NCBI GenBank assembly: GCA_030762175.1
Contig: CM060833.1
Location: 72,808,501-72,872,500, forward strand
Direction: 5' to 3'
DNA length: 64,000 nt
DNA from: Metallyticus violacea
Lineage: Eukaryota; Arthropoda; Insecta; Mantodea; Metallyticidae
Positions 13,662-24,950 of the stretch are shown here, piece after piece. The position numbers and the translations under genes are program-made. Position 1 is the first letter of the stretch. Every line of letters starts with the position of its first letter. Under the pieces are notes generated by a model. It did not search any database, was not told the origin of the DNA, and was given only the letters and a program-made list of their open reading frames with translations.

Positions 13662-13921
13662 TATTGTGTCTATCGCCCGTTTTTAATACTGAGACCCCAC
13701 AGGCGATGACGCATGACACATGAAATGAAATGATACATTGGGAAATACTTCATTTTTAAGGAAGGAAACGTTCCAGGCCTAAGTTTAGGATACCTCCCCG
13801 GCATTTTCCATTATGAGGACTGAGGAAAACCTGGAAAAAATCTCAGTCAGGGAGGACGGTCCTGGCGGGATTTGAACCCCAGACCTCCCGCTCACGAGAC
13901 GACCACAGCCACTTGTGGCGG
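13662..13921 (-). repeat. SINE family B
   Basis: Nearly complete on the minus strand. The tRNA-like head lies at 13860-13921, with B box GGTTCAAATCCCGCC in reverse complement. The conserved body (CAGGTTTTCCTCAGTCCTCA, GGCCTGGAACGTTTCCTTCC) and the TAATACTGAG...CGCC end follow. The A-box region is altered relative to the 18.5 kb copy. Confidence 0.8.
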
Positions 13922-14620
13922 TATTTTGAAAAGAGAATGATGGTACCATTAGAGAATCCTATTGACATTTCAAGCAAATATTGTAGATTAGCAGTTCGAA
14001 CATCATCTTTCTATTTATGTTAATAACGTGCATTTTTTTGTTCCGTTGCGAAAAAGTTGTGTTTACTAACTGGCACGGAGCAGGAAGCGATTATCTTCAA
14101 CTCACTTGGGCGGAGTTAGCCTAAGGGTGAACTTTAACTGGCCAGTGAGACGTCTCAAACACGAAACTACGCGATTTCTCTGCAGCATGTGCCATTTAAA
14201 GTTGCTTTTCTTCCTTCGCCAACTCGCCGTCGTCTGAAACTATTGCGAGGCTATACAAGTGATTCCTTTTCTTGTTTTACACCTTTCAGTGGCAATTTGG
14301 AACCTTTACATGACTGACATATGCTCCTTCCTCTTAAGTATCACTCTCTATCACTTTTATAATCATTAAATTCTAATTTAAACGATGTTACTTTAATTGT
14401 AACAAAAATAATTTGAAACTGACAACAAGTGGTATTTAACGCTTTCATATGAACATTTAAAAAAAAGCTATAAGCGTTATATATGGATCTAATATCCATT
14501 CGAAATTATTAGAGTTAAATGCTAAAATTCACTTTTGATGTACTCTTTTCCACCAGTTAAAAATAATTAATACGCAGACACATTTATAGAATAATTTATA
14601 GAATAAAAATTAATCTTCTG

Positions 14621-15020
14621 GTTTTCATTTTTTTATTCTTACCTCTTCTATTCTTTTTATTTCTCTCTCTCTCTCGTTTCTCTCTTTTTTCATATGTTTT
14701 TCTTTCTATTCTTTACTTTCTTCGCTTTCTCCCAATCAACTGTTTTGTACCTTACTTTCATCACCTCCTCTTTTTCCTTTCTAGCTTCACTGTCTTCTTT
14801 TCGCTCCTTTCATTTCCCAAACATAATATAGCTTTCTTCTTCTCTACTCTCCTCCTGCTTTTCTCTTTCCTCTTATGGTAGGTATCCTTAGCTTTTGTTC
14901 TCTTGAGATCTTTTTTCTTATTCCATCCTTCATTTTCTCTTCTGTATATTTTCTCTTACTCTTTTCTCATTTCCTCGCTTAATTTTTTCTTTCCATCTCT
15001 TTTGGCTTTTCTCAGGCGGG
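14621..15020. repeat. Pyrimidine-rich low-complexity tract
   Basis: About 400 bases strongly biased to C and T on the + strand, including tctctctctctc at 14661 and many TTCTTT and CTCCTC blocks. Confidence 0.7.
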
Positions 15021-15076
15021 TTTTTTGCCTCATGAGATATTTTACGTATATGTATAGGAAATTGTTATTTGTTATA

Positions 15077-15836
15077 CGAGAGCCATCCAGAAAGTAAGTC
15101 CCAATCGCGCCTGAAGATGGAACCACTTGTCGGATAGGAATGCGCATGCGCAGGAGTAGAGAGGAAGTATGTGGGAATAATGCAGTAAAGTTTCAGCCTT
15201 GTGACGGCCGTGGTTACCGCGCTGTGCTAGGAGAAAATGGGTGCTCTGATATTGTCTCCCGCCAACTGCGAGGTTCGTGCAGTCATCCGAGGTTTGCTCG
15301 CTCAAAAGCAAAGTCCAGCAGAGATCCATCGCCAATTGTGTCAAGTGTATGGGCACGACATTATGGTAAGACGATGGTGCAGGCAGTTCACTGAAGGACG
15401 AACCAATATTCACGACGACGACCGTAGTGGCCGACCGTCCCTGGTGACGGCAGAAGTGTTGGAAAGTGTGCGGCAAGCAATTGAGCAGAACCGGCGCTTC
15501 ACAATTTCAGAACTCTCTTGTCAATTCCCCAGATGTCTCGCTCCCTTGTGTACGAAATTGTCTCCCGGAAGCTTGACACAATTGGCGATGGATCTCTGCT
15601 GGACTTTGCTTTTGAGCGTGCAAACCTCGGATGACTGCACGAACCTCGCAGTTGGCGGGAGAGAATATCAGAGCACCCATTTTCTCCTAGCACAGCGCGG
15701 TAACCACGGCCGTTACAAGGCTGAAATTTTACTGCATTATTACCACATACTTCCTCTCTATTCCTGCGCATGCGCATTCCTATCCGACTAGCGGTGCCAT
15801 CTCTAGGCGCGATTGGGACCTACTTTCTGGATGCCG
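15077..15836. mobile_element. Fold-back mariner derivative
   Basis: The element sits between TA dinucleotides (15075-15076 and 15837-15838). The first roughly 268 bases (15077-15346) are repeated in inverted orientation at 15575-15836, leaving a loop of about 230 bases. Each arm begins with the terminal segment CCATCCAGAAAGTAAGTCCC and includes the start of a transposase. Confidence 0.8.
15237..15560 (+). pseudogene. Mariner transposase N-terminus in fold-back element
   Basis: The frame from ATG 15237 encodes an HTH typical of mariner-type transposases: CEVRAVIRGLLAQKQSPAEI, then HRQLCQVYG, MVRRWCRQFTEGRTNIHDDD, RSGRP, and a second HTH (AIEQNRRFTISELS). That is roughly the first 110 residues of a protein usually about 350 long. 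From about 15570 the frame runs into the inverted arm and is no longer transposase. No catalytic aspartates are present, so the copy could move only if transposase came from elsewhere. Confidence 0.75.
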
Positions 15837-16109
15837 TAATATATTAGCTTAGAGCATCTTTATAAACAAGTTAATTCATCATGTAAAATAGATAAATATT
15901 ATTGTAAAAAGTAACGAATAATAATAATAAAAAACAGAAAATAATCGATGTGAGGTAGCAAAATTTGATAGTAACATGTAACTGACAGTGTCTCACAAAG
16001 TTCGATCACGAAAACACTATTTACACCCGGTACTCCTTACACAAATATTGAATTTTGTTTTCTTTACGGTAGTTAGCTTTGCACCTCGCTTGAGAAGACA
16101 CGTAGCTTG

Positions 16110-16330
16110 AGCTTGACTTCACTTGTCATGAGACTGATGGCAATAACCTCTGAGCCATATATGAAGTTCGGAGTCCCATGGCCAACTCTAGGATGACATT
16201 TCTAGTACTTATTCTTCTTCCAGATGTCAGTCTGTATAAAATCCACGCGTTTATTGCAGTCAAGTTCAGAATCTTATAGTGTACAGAGGTCTCATGTGGC
16301 CACCACATCTTCACATTTGGTCGAGGTTAT
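16110..16330 (-). pseudogene. piggyBac-like transposase, C-terminal part
   Basis: The minus strand reads KMWWPHETSVHYKILNLTAI, then NAWILYRLTSGRRISTRNVI, then LELAMGL. This matches the piggyBac (DDE_Tnp_1_7) block 'K.WWP.....L......NAWILY.....KIS...F...LA..L' after the last catalytic residue. The upstream part of the protein is found beyond the MITE, at 17140-17640 in the same orientation. Frame breaks show decay. Confidence 0.6.
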
Positions 16331-16563
16331 AGAAAAGCATAGTCCTTGGAGTCTTCATGTCTTTATCAACGATGTCAACAGTTTGATGTACCAGCACCTC
16401 TTGTGCGTTTTGCATTGATATACCTGTTCATCATCACATCTTTTTTCAACATCACAGTTATTATGGGATTAACGACCTTCTTTGTTATAAATTGGCACTT
16501 CTCATCCTGTATGATTCCTAAGAAAAATGGTCGCTTTTAGCCTTCATTTTTTCACCAAGTCTA

Positions 16564-17135
16564 AGGGCCGGTTTCATCAACAAATGTTAAAAATGCACTA
16601 ACATGCTGTTTCTTAACTTTGTGTTAATATTTTAGCAAAACGTTAAGACTCCTGATTTCCAGCATATTGTTAGTTAACACGCTGTTAAGGTTCTCAAATA
16701 TTGCAAATAACACGGATATAGAGAGCGGTGTCATAACCAAAAGACTTTTGAACACACTTCGATGTACTTTTGTTTGCACAGAGTAATTAATACATACTGC
16801 TCCTGCAAGGAATATTAAAAGGAGTAGAGGCACAAAGTGTTATTATCTCTCTCGTATTTCATCTACAATCCTATAACGAATGTTTTCCACATTCTGTAGC
16901 TTTGTGTAAAAAATTGCTCTTTTGCGTAAAATTTTCATTCATTACATCTGAGAGCCCTTTTTCTGTTATGAACGACTTAATATACGTAAATATAGAATTT
17001 CCACATCTTCAGGAGTTCACGGTCGCCATTTTCGAACTTTATTAGTTGTTAAACTCATAATACAAGGAAGATGTGATGTTAACACGAAGTTTAACACCTT
17101 GTTAAATTTTAACGTCTATTGATGAAACCGGCCCT
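16564..17135. mobile_element. MITE with AGGGCCGGTTTCATCAA ends
   Basis: The terminal inverted repeats are agggccggtttcatcaa at 16564 and ttgatgaaaccggccct ending at 17135, with TA on both sides. About 572 bases. The interior is AT-rich, full of GTTAA blocks and has no coding sequence. It interrupts a piggyBac relic. Confidence 0.8.
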
Positions 17136-17139
17136 TAAT

Positions 17140-17640
17140 GATGTAAAATAGTCATCTATTGTTAGATTTAGACTTTTTCCTAAGAATGGTGACACCGTAG
17201 AATTATATTGTAAACAAAGTTGTCATTGACAAGATTTGCATCGTCTGGGAGACCATACAGGCATTTTGATTTCCTTATCTACTATAAGTCAACATTTATT
17301 CCAAACTTTCGAGCTTGCTATCAACATATTTCAAAAACGGGCATTTGCATTTGGGATGTAAGAGCAAACTTGAGCTTTGATGTCAAATCTAACATATTCA
17401 TGACTTTTATAAACCGGTCTCTTGCCATAGTTTCAACAAAAAAGGGTGGACCACAGGTCTTAATCCATTTGAAATGGTTCCATATTTTTCACGAGTATTT
17501 AACAATAAGATTCCACAAAATGCATCTGATTGTTCCAGTGATGTTCACCAATAATATCACCTAACTTCATATGAGCCTGGTCCTCTTATGCATTTCTTCA
17601 AAAACTACTTGTTTTTATTTTCTAGCCGTCCAAAACGAAG
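17140..17640 (-). pseudogene. piggyBac-like transposase, N-terminal/central part
   Basis: The minus strand reads MARDRFIKVMNMLDLTSKLK, then VFEICC and KFGINVDL, and later NLVNDNFVYNIIL. These fit the piggyBac order: 'M(S/A)RDRF..I...L.F', then the segment before the DEQ.VPF box, then 'D.F..N..L...L'. The catalytic neighbourhood is eroded. Continuation on the far side of the MITE (16110-16330) shows one element split by insertion. The + strand 114-codon frame at 17220 is its antisense shadow. Confidence 0.55.
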
Positions 17641-17869
17641 GTCTACCGGGTATATGGAACATTACTGGGCGCGCTTTTGATGGGCTATAGGGAATTTAAA
17701 AACTTGAAGTACAGTTCCTGTGCTCTTTTGACGAAGTGTAGATCCTGCACAAATTGTTAACGTGCAAATTCACGTCCTCGAGTAGGAAGCACAGCAAGAA
17801 CAGTATCAACATTTGAAGCTACAAAGGAGATTGCTAAGCTTAGTGTATAAAAATAAAAAAACCAACAAC

Positions 17870-18264
17870 AACAAAACTTATTTCTCAATATAGTCTTCTT
17901 TGAGCTCAATACAATTAGTCCAGCAACATTCCAATTTTTTATTCCCTTATGAAAAAAAAAACCGTTCTAACGGTGCAAATACTCGTTTTTACCACAGGTA
18001 ACCTCTTCATTCGATGAACATTTCTTCCCCCAAGCCAATTTTTGAAGTTACTCGTAGGAAAGGAAAAATAAAAAAGTCAATCGAAATCAAATCTGGAGAA
18101 TAAGATGAGTAGAGAACTATTTCGAAGCCCAGCTCGTGCACTTTTGCCATCGCAACGGCCGACGTGTGAGCAGGCGATTTACCTGATAGATGAGCACTTT
18201 TTTGCGCTCTAATCTCGGTCGCTTCTGCTTCATCTATGCAGATCCATCCATTAACGGTTTTTAA
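17870..18264 (-). pseudogene. Mariner transposase, C-terminal half (split by SINE)
   Basis: The minus strand reads 'SPAHTSAVAMAKVHELGFEI', then 'YSPDLISIDFFIFPFL', and ends near 17880 with a 'W.NCIEL..DYIEK' tail. This is the standard mariner (DD34D) C-terminus. The third catalytic Asp (SPDL..xD) is present. The second (HHDNAPAH) is lost to mutation. The N-terminal half continues at 18545-19170, on the other side of a family B SINE. A related copy is at 41630-42670. Confidence 0.75.
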
Positions 18265-18544
18265 TAGCATTAACGCCCGTTTTTACTACTGAGTGATCAC
18301 AGGTGAACACGCATGAACACGGATGATACAAGAGATGAAATGATAAATTGGGAAAACATTTTTTTTAAGGAAGGAAGCGTTCCAGGCCTAAGTTTAGGGT
18401 ACCTCCCCGGCATTTGCCATTTATGAGGACTGAGGAAAACCTGGAAAAAAAAACTCAGTCACGGATGACAGTCTTGGTGGGAATCGAACCCCAGACCTCC
18501 TGCTCACAAGTCCGCGCCTTAACGACCTCGGCCACCCGTGGCGG
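18265..18544 (-). repeat. SINE family B, inside a mariner
   Basis: A full-length copy. On the minus strand: CGCCACGGGTGGCCGAGGTC (A box inside) and GGTTCGATTCCCACCAAG (B box), the usual body, and the AACGCCCGTTTTTACTACTG end in reverse orientation. It separates two halves of one mariner reading frame. Confidence 0.85.
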
Positions 18545-19170
18545 TTTTCATTAACGTTGCGTGATAACAGTCTGTCACTGTATTTCCTCTTCTCAAGTAG
18601 TCAATCCCATAAAAAAGTTGCCATCATTTTTCCCGCCGACTAAACTGTTTTAGATTTTTTTGATGCACTTTCTCCTTCGCCAATCCAATATTTTGACTGC
18701 TGTTTTATCTCCGTGATGTAGTTATGGATCCAGTTTTCGTCTAAAGTCACAAAACGACGCCATAAGTCATTCGGAGTATGCTGCAACTTTTCCAAACACG
18801 ATTTTGAAATGTCCCCCCTTGAGCGTTTTTGGTCTGGAATCAACAAACGCAGTGCCCATCGCGCACTCAACTTCTTCATATGCAGAACTTCATGCAGAAT
18901 ATTGTGTACCCGTTCATATGAGATGCCTTCCACTTCAATAATCTCACGTATCTTAATGCAACGGTCATCTATCACGATACCGAGAATTTTATCTACCATT
19001 TCTTCAAAAGAAATCGCAATCGGGCGTCCGGAACGTGCGGCATCTGCAGTGCCCCCTGGCCACATTTAAATTCAGGTATTCTGCTCAGTTTGTATCTGGG
19101 TGCAGCCCACTTTTTTTAAATAAAACTTTTTAATCACTATACGATATTCGTCTTTAATCATTTCTACGAA
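18545..19170 (-). pseudogene. Mariner transposase, N-terminal half
   Basis: The start near 19165 reads 'DEYRIVIKKFYLKK'. After a frame change, the 141-codon frame 19065-18640 gives AARSGRPIAISFEEM, then HEVLHMKKLSARWALRLL (typical LxMRKLSARWVPRLL), then RFVTLDENWIHNY with the first catalytic Asp. 'GKMMATFLWD' follows just before the SINE at 18545. Family proteins are about 340 residues; both halves together nearly reach that. Dead because of frame shifts, stops and the SINE. Confidence 0.8.
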
Positions 19171-21135
19171 ACGTATTACACCCATCATATTAGATAGCCG
19201 CCAACAAAGAATTGCGCGCTGCATCGAAACATGGTTACAAAAATCACGCTTACCAACAGTCATGCCTATGAAAAATTTCCCGCCATTTCGTTGAAGTTTA
19301 CCGAACTTGCGAATTAGCCCTCGTATTCCTTTTTTTCACTTTCGTTTATACTTCCCATTTGAACGTGAACTACTCTATTCATAATTTTCGGAACCATCAT
19401 CACTGTTGCAACATTAATCACTTGGTATCTCATGGAATGTTTTTAACAAATTGCTCTTCAATCCAGAAACATAGGCCCTTAGTTAATTTACAATGAAACC
19501 TTTGCAGCGATGAATATAATATGTACACAGCAGCATCTTTCTCCTGTTTGTTCACAGTTTTATCCATTACAGCTACCTTTCTGTGATATCCTTTATCAGA
19601 ATACACAAACAATGAGCTCTGACTCCTGCTTTTTTATTAGAAACCAGGAAGCCATTGTTGTAGATGTCTGGTCGAACATAAAGTGTTGTGTATGCAATAT
19701 GTAAATAATTCTTACAGTGTTATTTTTCTTCGCAGGCCAAAATGAACCTTCCGTCCTTAAAAATAGTGTACAGTTTCTAAACTAGTTTAATATTTTACAC
19801 AGTAAGGCACACAAACTTTAGCAGAACTCGATATTTCACAAGTTTTCTATATGCCTGCTGGAAGAAGTTTAGAGAGATTCACAGACTGTATTAATCACTG
19901 ATTTAATTTTTTTCTATGATTGCAATAAACCAGTTATAACTTTCCCTCCTTTTGTTTTACATTTAGATTTATTTAAACTTTATCAGAAGATACTATTAAG
20001 AAATCGGGACAGTAAGTACAGTGCAAATAAGACTTAAGTCTTCTTTTGAGGACGAGATAAGCCCCCGAATAAGTATTTAAAGAGTAACTTGTCTCCAATA
20101 ATCGAAACCCGATTCTTTGGCTAGAAAGCTAATGGCATGATATCGGTCTCCGTGTTTTAACTTAAGTGGAACGTAGTGCTAATTTTTGCCCTGTGAAATC
20201 GCATGCAAAGTCAATCTCCATAACACGAATAAGTTTTTATGCCCAATTGTTTATTTAAGATTATGTACTTTCCCATAATTGCGTCGTCCAGTTGGGCAAG
20301 TTGTAGCAGAACCAGCTAATCAGAGGCTTAAAACTGCTTTCCAAACATTAGCGGTCAAATATGTAGCAATTAATGTTGAAAGTTTAATATTTGTGGTTTT
20401 AATGAGTTTTTTTTTACATTCGAAAGATACGTGGGTGAGTGGGAAGGTAACTTCGCGCTCTATTTCAGCTTGCAGATAACATTAATAACATTCAATCGAA
20501 CCTTGTGTTTCTTATACTCGCAAGGTCTAAGTTGACAGATCTCTTGTATTCATGAAAGGTTGACGTGAGATTAGATGTTGTTCAACTTGCTTTTATAATA
20601 TGATAACCGAATTGATTAAGCAGGAAAACATTTTCTATTGCACTCTTTTGCTCATTAGGATATTTTTTGTAAGCAATACTAAACGCTTGCAGCATCAGCA
20701 TTCTCACATTTTTTTCGTATCAGTAATCTCGTGTACATTGATAAACACGAGACTTTTATCTGATAGTGAATTGAATTATTTATAGCAAACATCATAAAAT
20801 GCAGAAGCAAGTAAAAAAATTAGCAATGAGACTATTTCACAATCTCTTCCTCTTCTCCCCTTTCCTCAGTTTTGAAAACTATATTACAGAAACTCGGAAA
20901 GTTTTCGAACCTGAATAAACTGTTTATATTATGCATAAATGTATATAGCGCATATTTTATCTGTAAATCAACTTCCGCTAGCTGCTATCCCTGCAACCGA
21001 AACAATGTGAGTCCAAAGTCACACTTGTGCCAGTATTTCAATGTCGCTCAGTGGAGCTGGATATAACACTGACGTTTATTACGGTATTGAAAGTGCCTTT
21101 AACTAGGAACACTATCTTGAAAGACATAAAAGGCT
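19171..21135. other. No recognisable feature
   Basis: Probably begins with the mariner 5' untranslated end. Its terminal repeat was not identified. The remainder is AT-rich with chance frames only. Confidence 0.35.
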
Positions 21136-21429
21136 TTAAGGGACCTTGGTTCTTCGTTTATCGTCTTCAGTCGGTTCGCGGAATTTAGGAGTCAAATACC
21201 TTTTAAAGACGAAGAGATAGTGAAAGACGCTCGACGGCAGTGGCAGCAGAAACCCGTCATTGTAGAGCAAATGCTGCAAGAAAGCCTCCGAGTGACTTAT
21301 AAGGCTTAAGAGATCTTCCATAATATAAGACCGCGAAATGTCTAAGATATGTTACATGATTCTTTAAGTTAGGGAAATATCATCTTGCTAAGTGAAGAAC
21401 AGGGTCCCTCGAATGGAGCGATGCCGCGA

Positions 21430-21710
21430 AATACTCGTTAGATATGTTTGAAATCATAGCAGCTGATAAAGCTTGGATCTTTCCAGACACACACCCCCCA
21501 ACGCAAGGAGTGTGGGGAAGAAAATGTCATACTTCTTCATTAGCGACCATATGGCAACAATTTTCCTTGAAGATCGAACACAATACCGCAGAGTGGTATA
21601 CGACAGTTTGTATTCCGAAAATGTTTTGAAAGACGTGTGAAAAACAACTGAGAACCGGACTTACAGGTATCAGGCTGCACCGTGACAATGCCCATTGCCT
21701 AATGTACATG
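21430..21710 (+). pseudogene. Possible mariner transposase fragment
   Basis: Short matches only: 'IIAADKAWIF' resembles the first catalytic box (I.TgDE.W.y), and 'LRTGL..IRLHRDNAHC' at 21640-21700 resembles the second (LHHDNA..H). Order and spacing are right, but frames change between them. Confidence 0.4.
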
Positions 21711-21759
21711 GTGTGTACACCGAAATTCCCTAATTGTGTTTGCTCTCTATACCAAAACT

Positions 21760-22020
21760 ATACTATGTGTTGTATCAAGTATAAAGTTTTGAACACACCA
21801 CTTCCACTTAAGCCTTGTGGTGATCCGAAGAATGTTTATTCTGTACTCAATTTCCATCGAGGTCCACTCCAACATTCCAGAGTGATGATCCTGCATTTGA
21901 GTGATATACGCCCTGTTCTTCCCGTAGCCCCAGGAAAAAAAAATCTAACGGGTGAAGAGAACATGGAACACTTAATGCGTGCACCTCGTCCTATCCAGCG
22001 CCTGGAAATGTTTTTTTTGA
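21760..22020 (-). pseudogene. DDE transposase C-terminus (beyond SINE)
   Basis: On the minus strand 'DFFPWGYGKNRAYI' appears at about 21945-21910, matching the 'DFFLWGYVKDRVY' box after the third catalytic Asp in the DDE_3-type insect transposases. Near 21880-21800 a decayed 'W..LDYRINILRIT' tail follows. It is the continuation of the frame at 22268-22800, separated by a family B SINE. Confidence 0.55.
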
Positions 22021-22022
22021 TA

Positions 22023-22267
22023 GTGTTTAACGCCCGTTTTCACTGCTGAGGCATCACAGACATTGGTAACTCATGAGATGAACTTATTTTTTTTAAGAAA
22101 GGAAACGTTACGGCTTAAGTTTAGAATACATTCCCGGCAATTGCCATTTATGAGGACTGAGAAAAACCTGTAAAAAAAATCATCAGGGAGGACGGTCCTG
22201 GCGGGAATCGAATCCCAGACCTCCTGCTCACCAGTCCGCGTCTTAACGACCTTGGCCACCCGTGGCG
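22023..22267 (-). repeat. SINE family B, inside a DDE transposon
   Basis: Full-length, including the head CGCCACGGGTGGCCAAGGTC and B box GGGATTCGATTCCCGCC in reverse orientation. It interrupts the transposase reading frame on both sides. Confidence 0.85.
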
Positions 22268-22800
22268 ATCTATTTGTTCGCACATCCAGCCATTAGTGAG
22301 GTGTAGCGCCATCTTGCCATAGGTTTAGTTGCAGGTATTCGACTTGGGTAAAGGCGTACAACTTCAGCAAGTCTCGGTACGTCCTTCCTATGACTGTCGT
22401 TTCGAAAGAAGAAATGTCCGATCAAGCCACACCACAAGTTTATTTTTGGGCTATCTCGCACATTTTTGATAATGCAATGTGAATGTTCTGACCCCCAAAT
22501 TCCAACGTTATGCTTATTACCGTCCCCGAGACATAAAACGTGGTCTCGTCGAAAAACATTACGTTTGTCAAAAAAGCAGGATTCCTTCCCATTCGGTCAG
22601 GCACTTCAGAAGCAAACTATATCATCGTGGGGTGTCCTCTGGCTTAAGGGCTTAGTGGATTTCGTGGAACGCTTGATGGACATTTTCTACAGTGTCCGAA
22701 AACTATCCATGCCATACTTTTATGCTCTTGGTGTCTGGTGGTATTTTGTTGTAAACACGAAAAAACTTCCTTTACACCATTGGATTTGAACTTTTGAGCA
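22268..22800 (-). pseudogene. DDE-type transposase relic, N-terminal/central part
   Basis: The minus strand is broken by stops, but 'ALKPEDTPR.YS' (about 22650-22620), 'NLGV...FTLHY' and 'RDSPKINLWCGLIGHFFFRN' (22460-22405) are readable. 'DSPK(V/I)N(V/L)WCGL' is diagnostic of the DDE_3-like transposases common in insects and ants. The region corresponds to the segment between the HTH and the third catalytic residue. Related fragments lie at 31224, 32370, 37195 and 44266. Confidence 0.65.
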
Positions 22801-23383
22801 CCTTATCACAACTTGTGACTTCTGAACTGACATCATTTTTGGTGAAACATTAGGCAACAATTTCAATTCCTGTTGTGCCCAATGGACAAGACGGAGCTGG
22901 GAAAAAGAATAATTTACACTGACTATTTCACTCGTGTGACGTCATCTTAAAATCGACCAATGAAACGAAACAAAATTTTGACCAATCATAGCCTGATTAC
23001 TCAGTGAAATTATGGAGAAAAAAATTATCAAACCCTTTTATCAAGCGACATGTATTTGTCTTGTGGTCAATGTAGCCAACTGGAAAGCTATTGATAGCAA
23101 CAAAAGCAAGGACAGTCGATAATTATAACGCAAAATGGAGGGTTCTTCAAAGCATTTTGTGGTGCGTCAGATGTGCAAATTGATCTTATTATTAGGAATT
23201 TCAAGCCGCAGAATATAAAGAAAAATAGAGACACTGTATGTTAACCATTTTTTCCTCCTCGGTTGGTATTAGAAAATCGAACGGTAGCGATTGTAATAGT
23301 TTACTTTTGTCCATTTCAGTCTCATGGTTCCTGAATAGAATAGAATAAATCTTTTATACGAGTGTTAATATTTTATGCGCGAA

Positions 23384-23390
<7 letters not shown>
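22801..23390. other. No recognisable feature
   Basis: Probably the 5' remainder of the DDE transposon, then unique AT-rich sequence. Confidence 0.3.

Positions 23391-23420
<30 letters not shown>
23390..23420. repeat. (TA)n microsatellite
   Basis: About 15 uninterrupted TA units. Confidence 0.9.
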
Positions 23421-23423
<3 letters not shown>

Positions 23424-23454
23424 AATAAAAATAAAGAAACACTATTAACAATGT

Positions 23455-23582
23455 AACAAATTAACACTAATAATAAAAGTAGATAAAGATAAAACACTGA
23501 GAAAGAGTCACACTTGAAATTGCAACATTTAAAAATTTAATAATAAAAATTGCAATTTTTATTATTAGTGTTAATTTGTTGC
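23455..23582. repeat. Short inverted repeat
   Basis: aacaaattaacactaataat near 23456 is matched in inverted orientation by attattagtgttaatttgtt ending near 23580. Arms are about 25 bases and the spacer about 78. Possibly a degraded MITE. Confidence 0.55.
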
Positions 23583-23802
23583 TTTTTTTATTCTTATTCT
23601 ATTCATGAAATAGTCCTAAACACGTAATATACTCTTCTCTATTGGCATTACTGGCAAGCGGTATTCTTTTGTCTCAAGGTTGTTTGAATGGATTATTACA
23701 ATATTGTAAGCCCAGTTTAGAAGAATTGTATTTAAATTCTTATTTTATTCGTGAAATAGTTCTAATGAATATAACTCGGGGTTTGAACTTTTCAGATTAA
23801 TT

Positions 23803-24012
23803 ACCGCCAGGACCGTCCTCCCTGACTGACGATTTTTCCAGGTTTTCCTCAGTCCTCATAAATGGTAAATGCCGGGAAGGTACCCTAAAACTTAGGCCTG
23901 GAACGATTCCTTCCTTAAAAATAAATCCTTTCCCAATATATCATTTCATCTCATGTATCATCAGTGCCCATCGCCTGTGGTGCCTCTGTAGCAAAAATGG
24001 GCGTTAAACACT
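23803..24012 (+). repeat. SINE family B, 5' truncated
   Basis: Starts within the B box (CCGCCAGGACCGTCC) and continues to the GGGCGTTAAACACTA end. The tRNA-like A box is missing, as expected for 5'-truncated insertion. Confidence 0.8.
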
Positions 24013-24641
24013 ACATTCATTTTCAGATTAATTGACTCACTACGCTCGTGAATTTATCGGTAATCTCAGACCTCTCGTGATATTACTTGTGATTAAAATG
24101 GCCTCAAAATTAGGGAATTTTGGTGTAGAAACCCTTTATATCCCTGTGAAGCTTACCACCCATCCTCCTTACAGAACGACCTGCAATCCTAGGACTTTTT
24201 ACTGTTCCTTTGGTGACTGCTGGGAAAACAATTTTCAGCTTATGTTACGGAGTTTAGTATTATTGAAGAGGACAATGAGTGGTGCTAGTGTTTCCTGGCT
24301 TAGTTTCGAAGCATGGCCAGCTGCATAGTAGAGAATACTTTGAAAATATATAATGATAACTGTCATATCATCAATAATATGTGTTCTGTACCGGAAACGC
24401 TCTATATGTACCTTTTATACTTAATTGCTACTTATTCGGAACCGAAGAAAAATGGCCTCGCACAAACTGCACTTCGAATATGTTTTGCAATGGTTCTAAA
24501 ACTTTTCTCCTTGTTGGTAACGATGAGCAACCGTATTACCAGCTAAACACTAAGAACATTTTGTCTTGTCTGAATTAAATACCCGTGTTCGAGGCCGAGA
24601 GTTGAAACCTCGGTGCTGCGTGTTAAGATATGTTCTAAATG

Positions 24642-24950
24642 TGAAAGTCAGTCTTAATGGTCTAGTGGTAACTATATTTGCCTCGTAGACTCAAGATCGC
24701 GGGTTCAATCCCGCCAGGGTCGATGCATCTTTTCGGGTGTAAAAATTCTACGTGTGGCTTCCTTCGGAGAGGAAGTAAAGCCGCAAGTCCAGTGTCGCAG
24801 ATTTACTGTATGTAAAAAAAAAAAAAAAAAAAAAAAACTCAAGCGTGAAAGAAGAAGCCTCGAGAGCAAAATTATCGGGCGTCTCACTCCCTGAATTGAA
24901 TGGGAGGCGATGACCTGAGATGTTGAAGACCGTCCATAGGTAAACTATAT
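24642..24950 (+). repeat. SINE family A
   Basis: Complete: A box TGGTCTAGTGGTAAC, B box GGGTTCAATCCCGCC, body (GGCTTCCTTCGGAGAGGAAG), an internal A22 run at about 24816, and tail GACCTGAGATGTTGAAGACC. The tRNA-like head is followed by unrelated sequence, so it is a SINE and not a tRNA gene. Confidence 0.85.

Noticed and set aside
17220..17564. 114-codon + strand gene
   Set aside because: The opposite strand reads as piggyBac; antisense shadow.
21702..22049. 115-codon + strand gene
   Set aside because: It overlaps the minus-strand DDE transposase end and a SINE; no motif of its own.
24661..24722. tRNA gene
   Set aside because: A and B boxes are present, but no complete acceptor stem was seen, and the same head plus body recurs at several loci, so it is a SINE head. 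The same applies to the heads at 34.8, 48.5, 59.7 and 63.0 kb.
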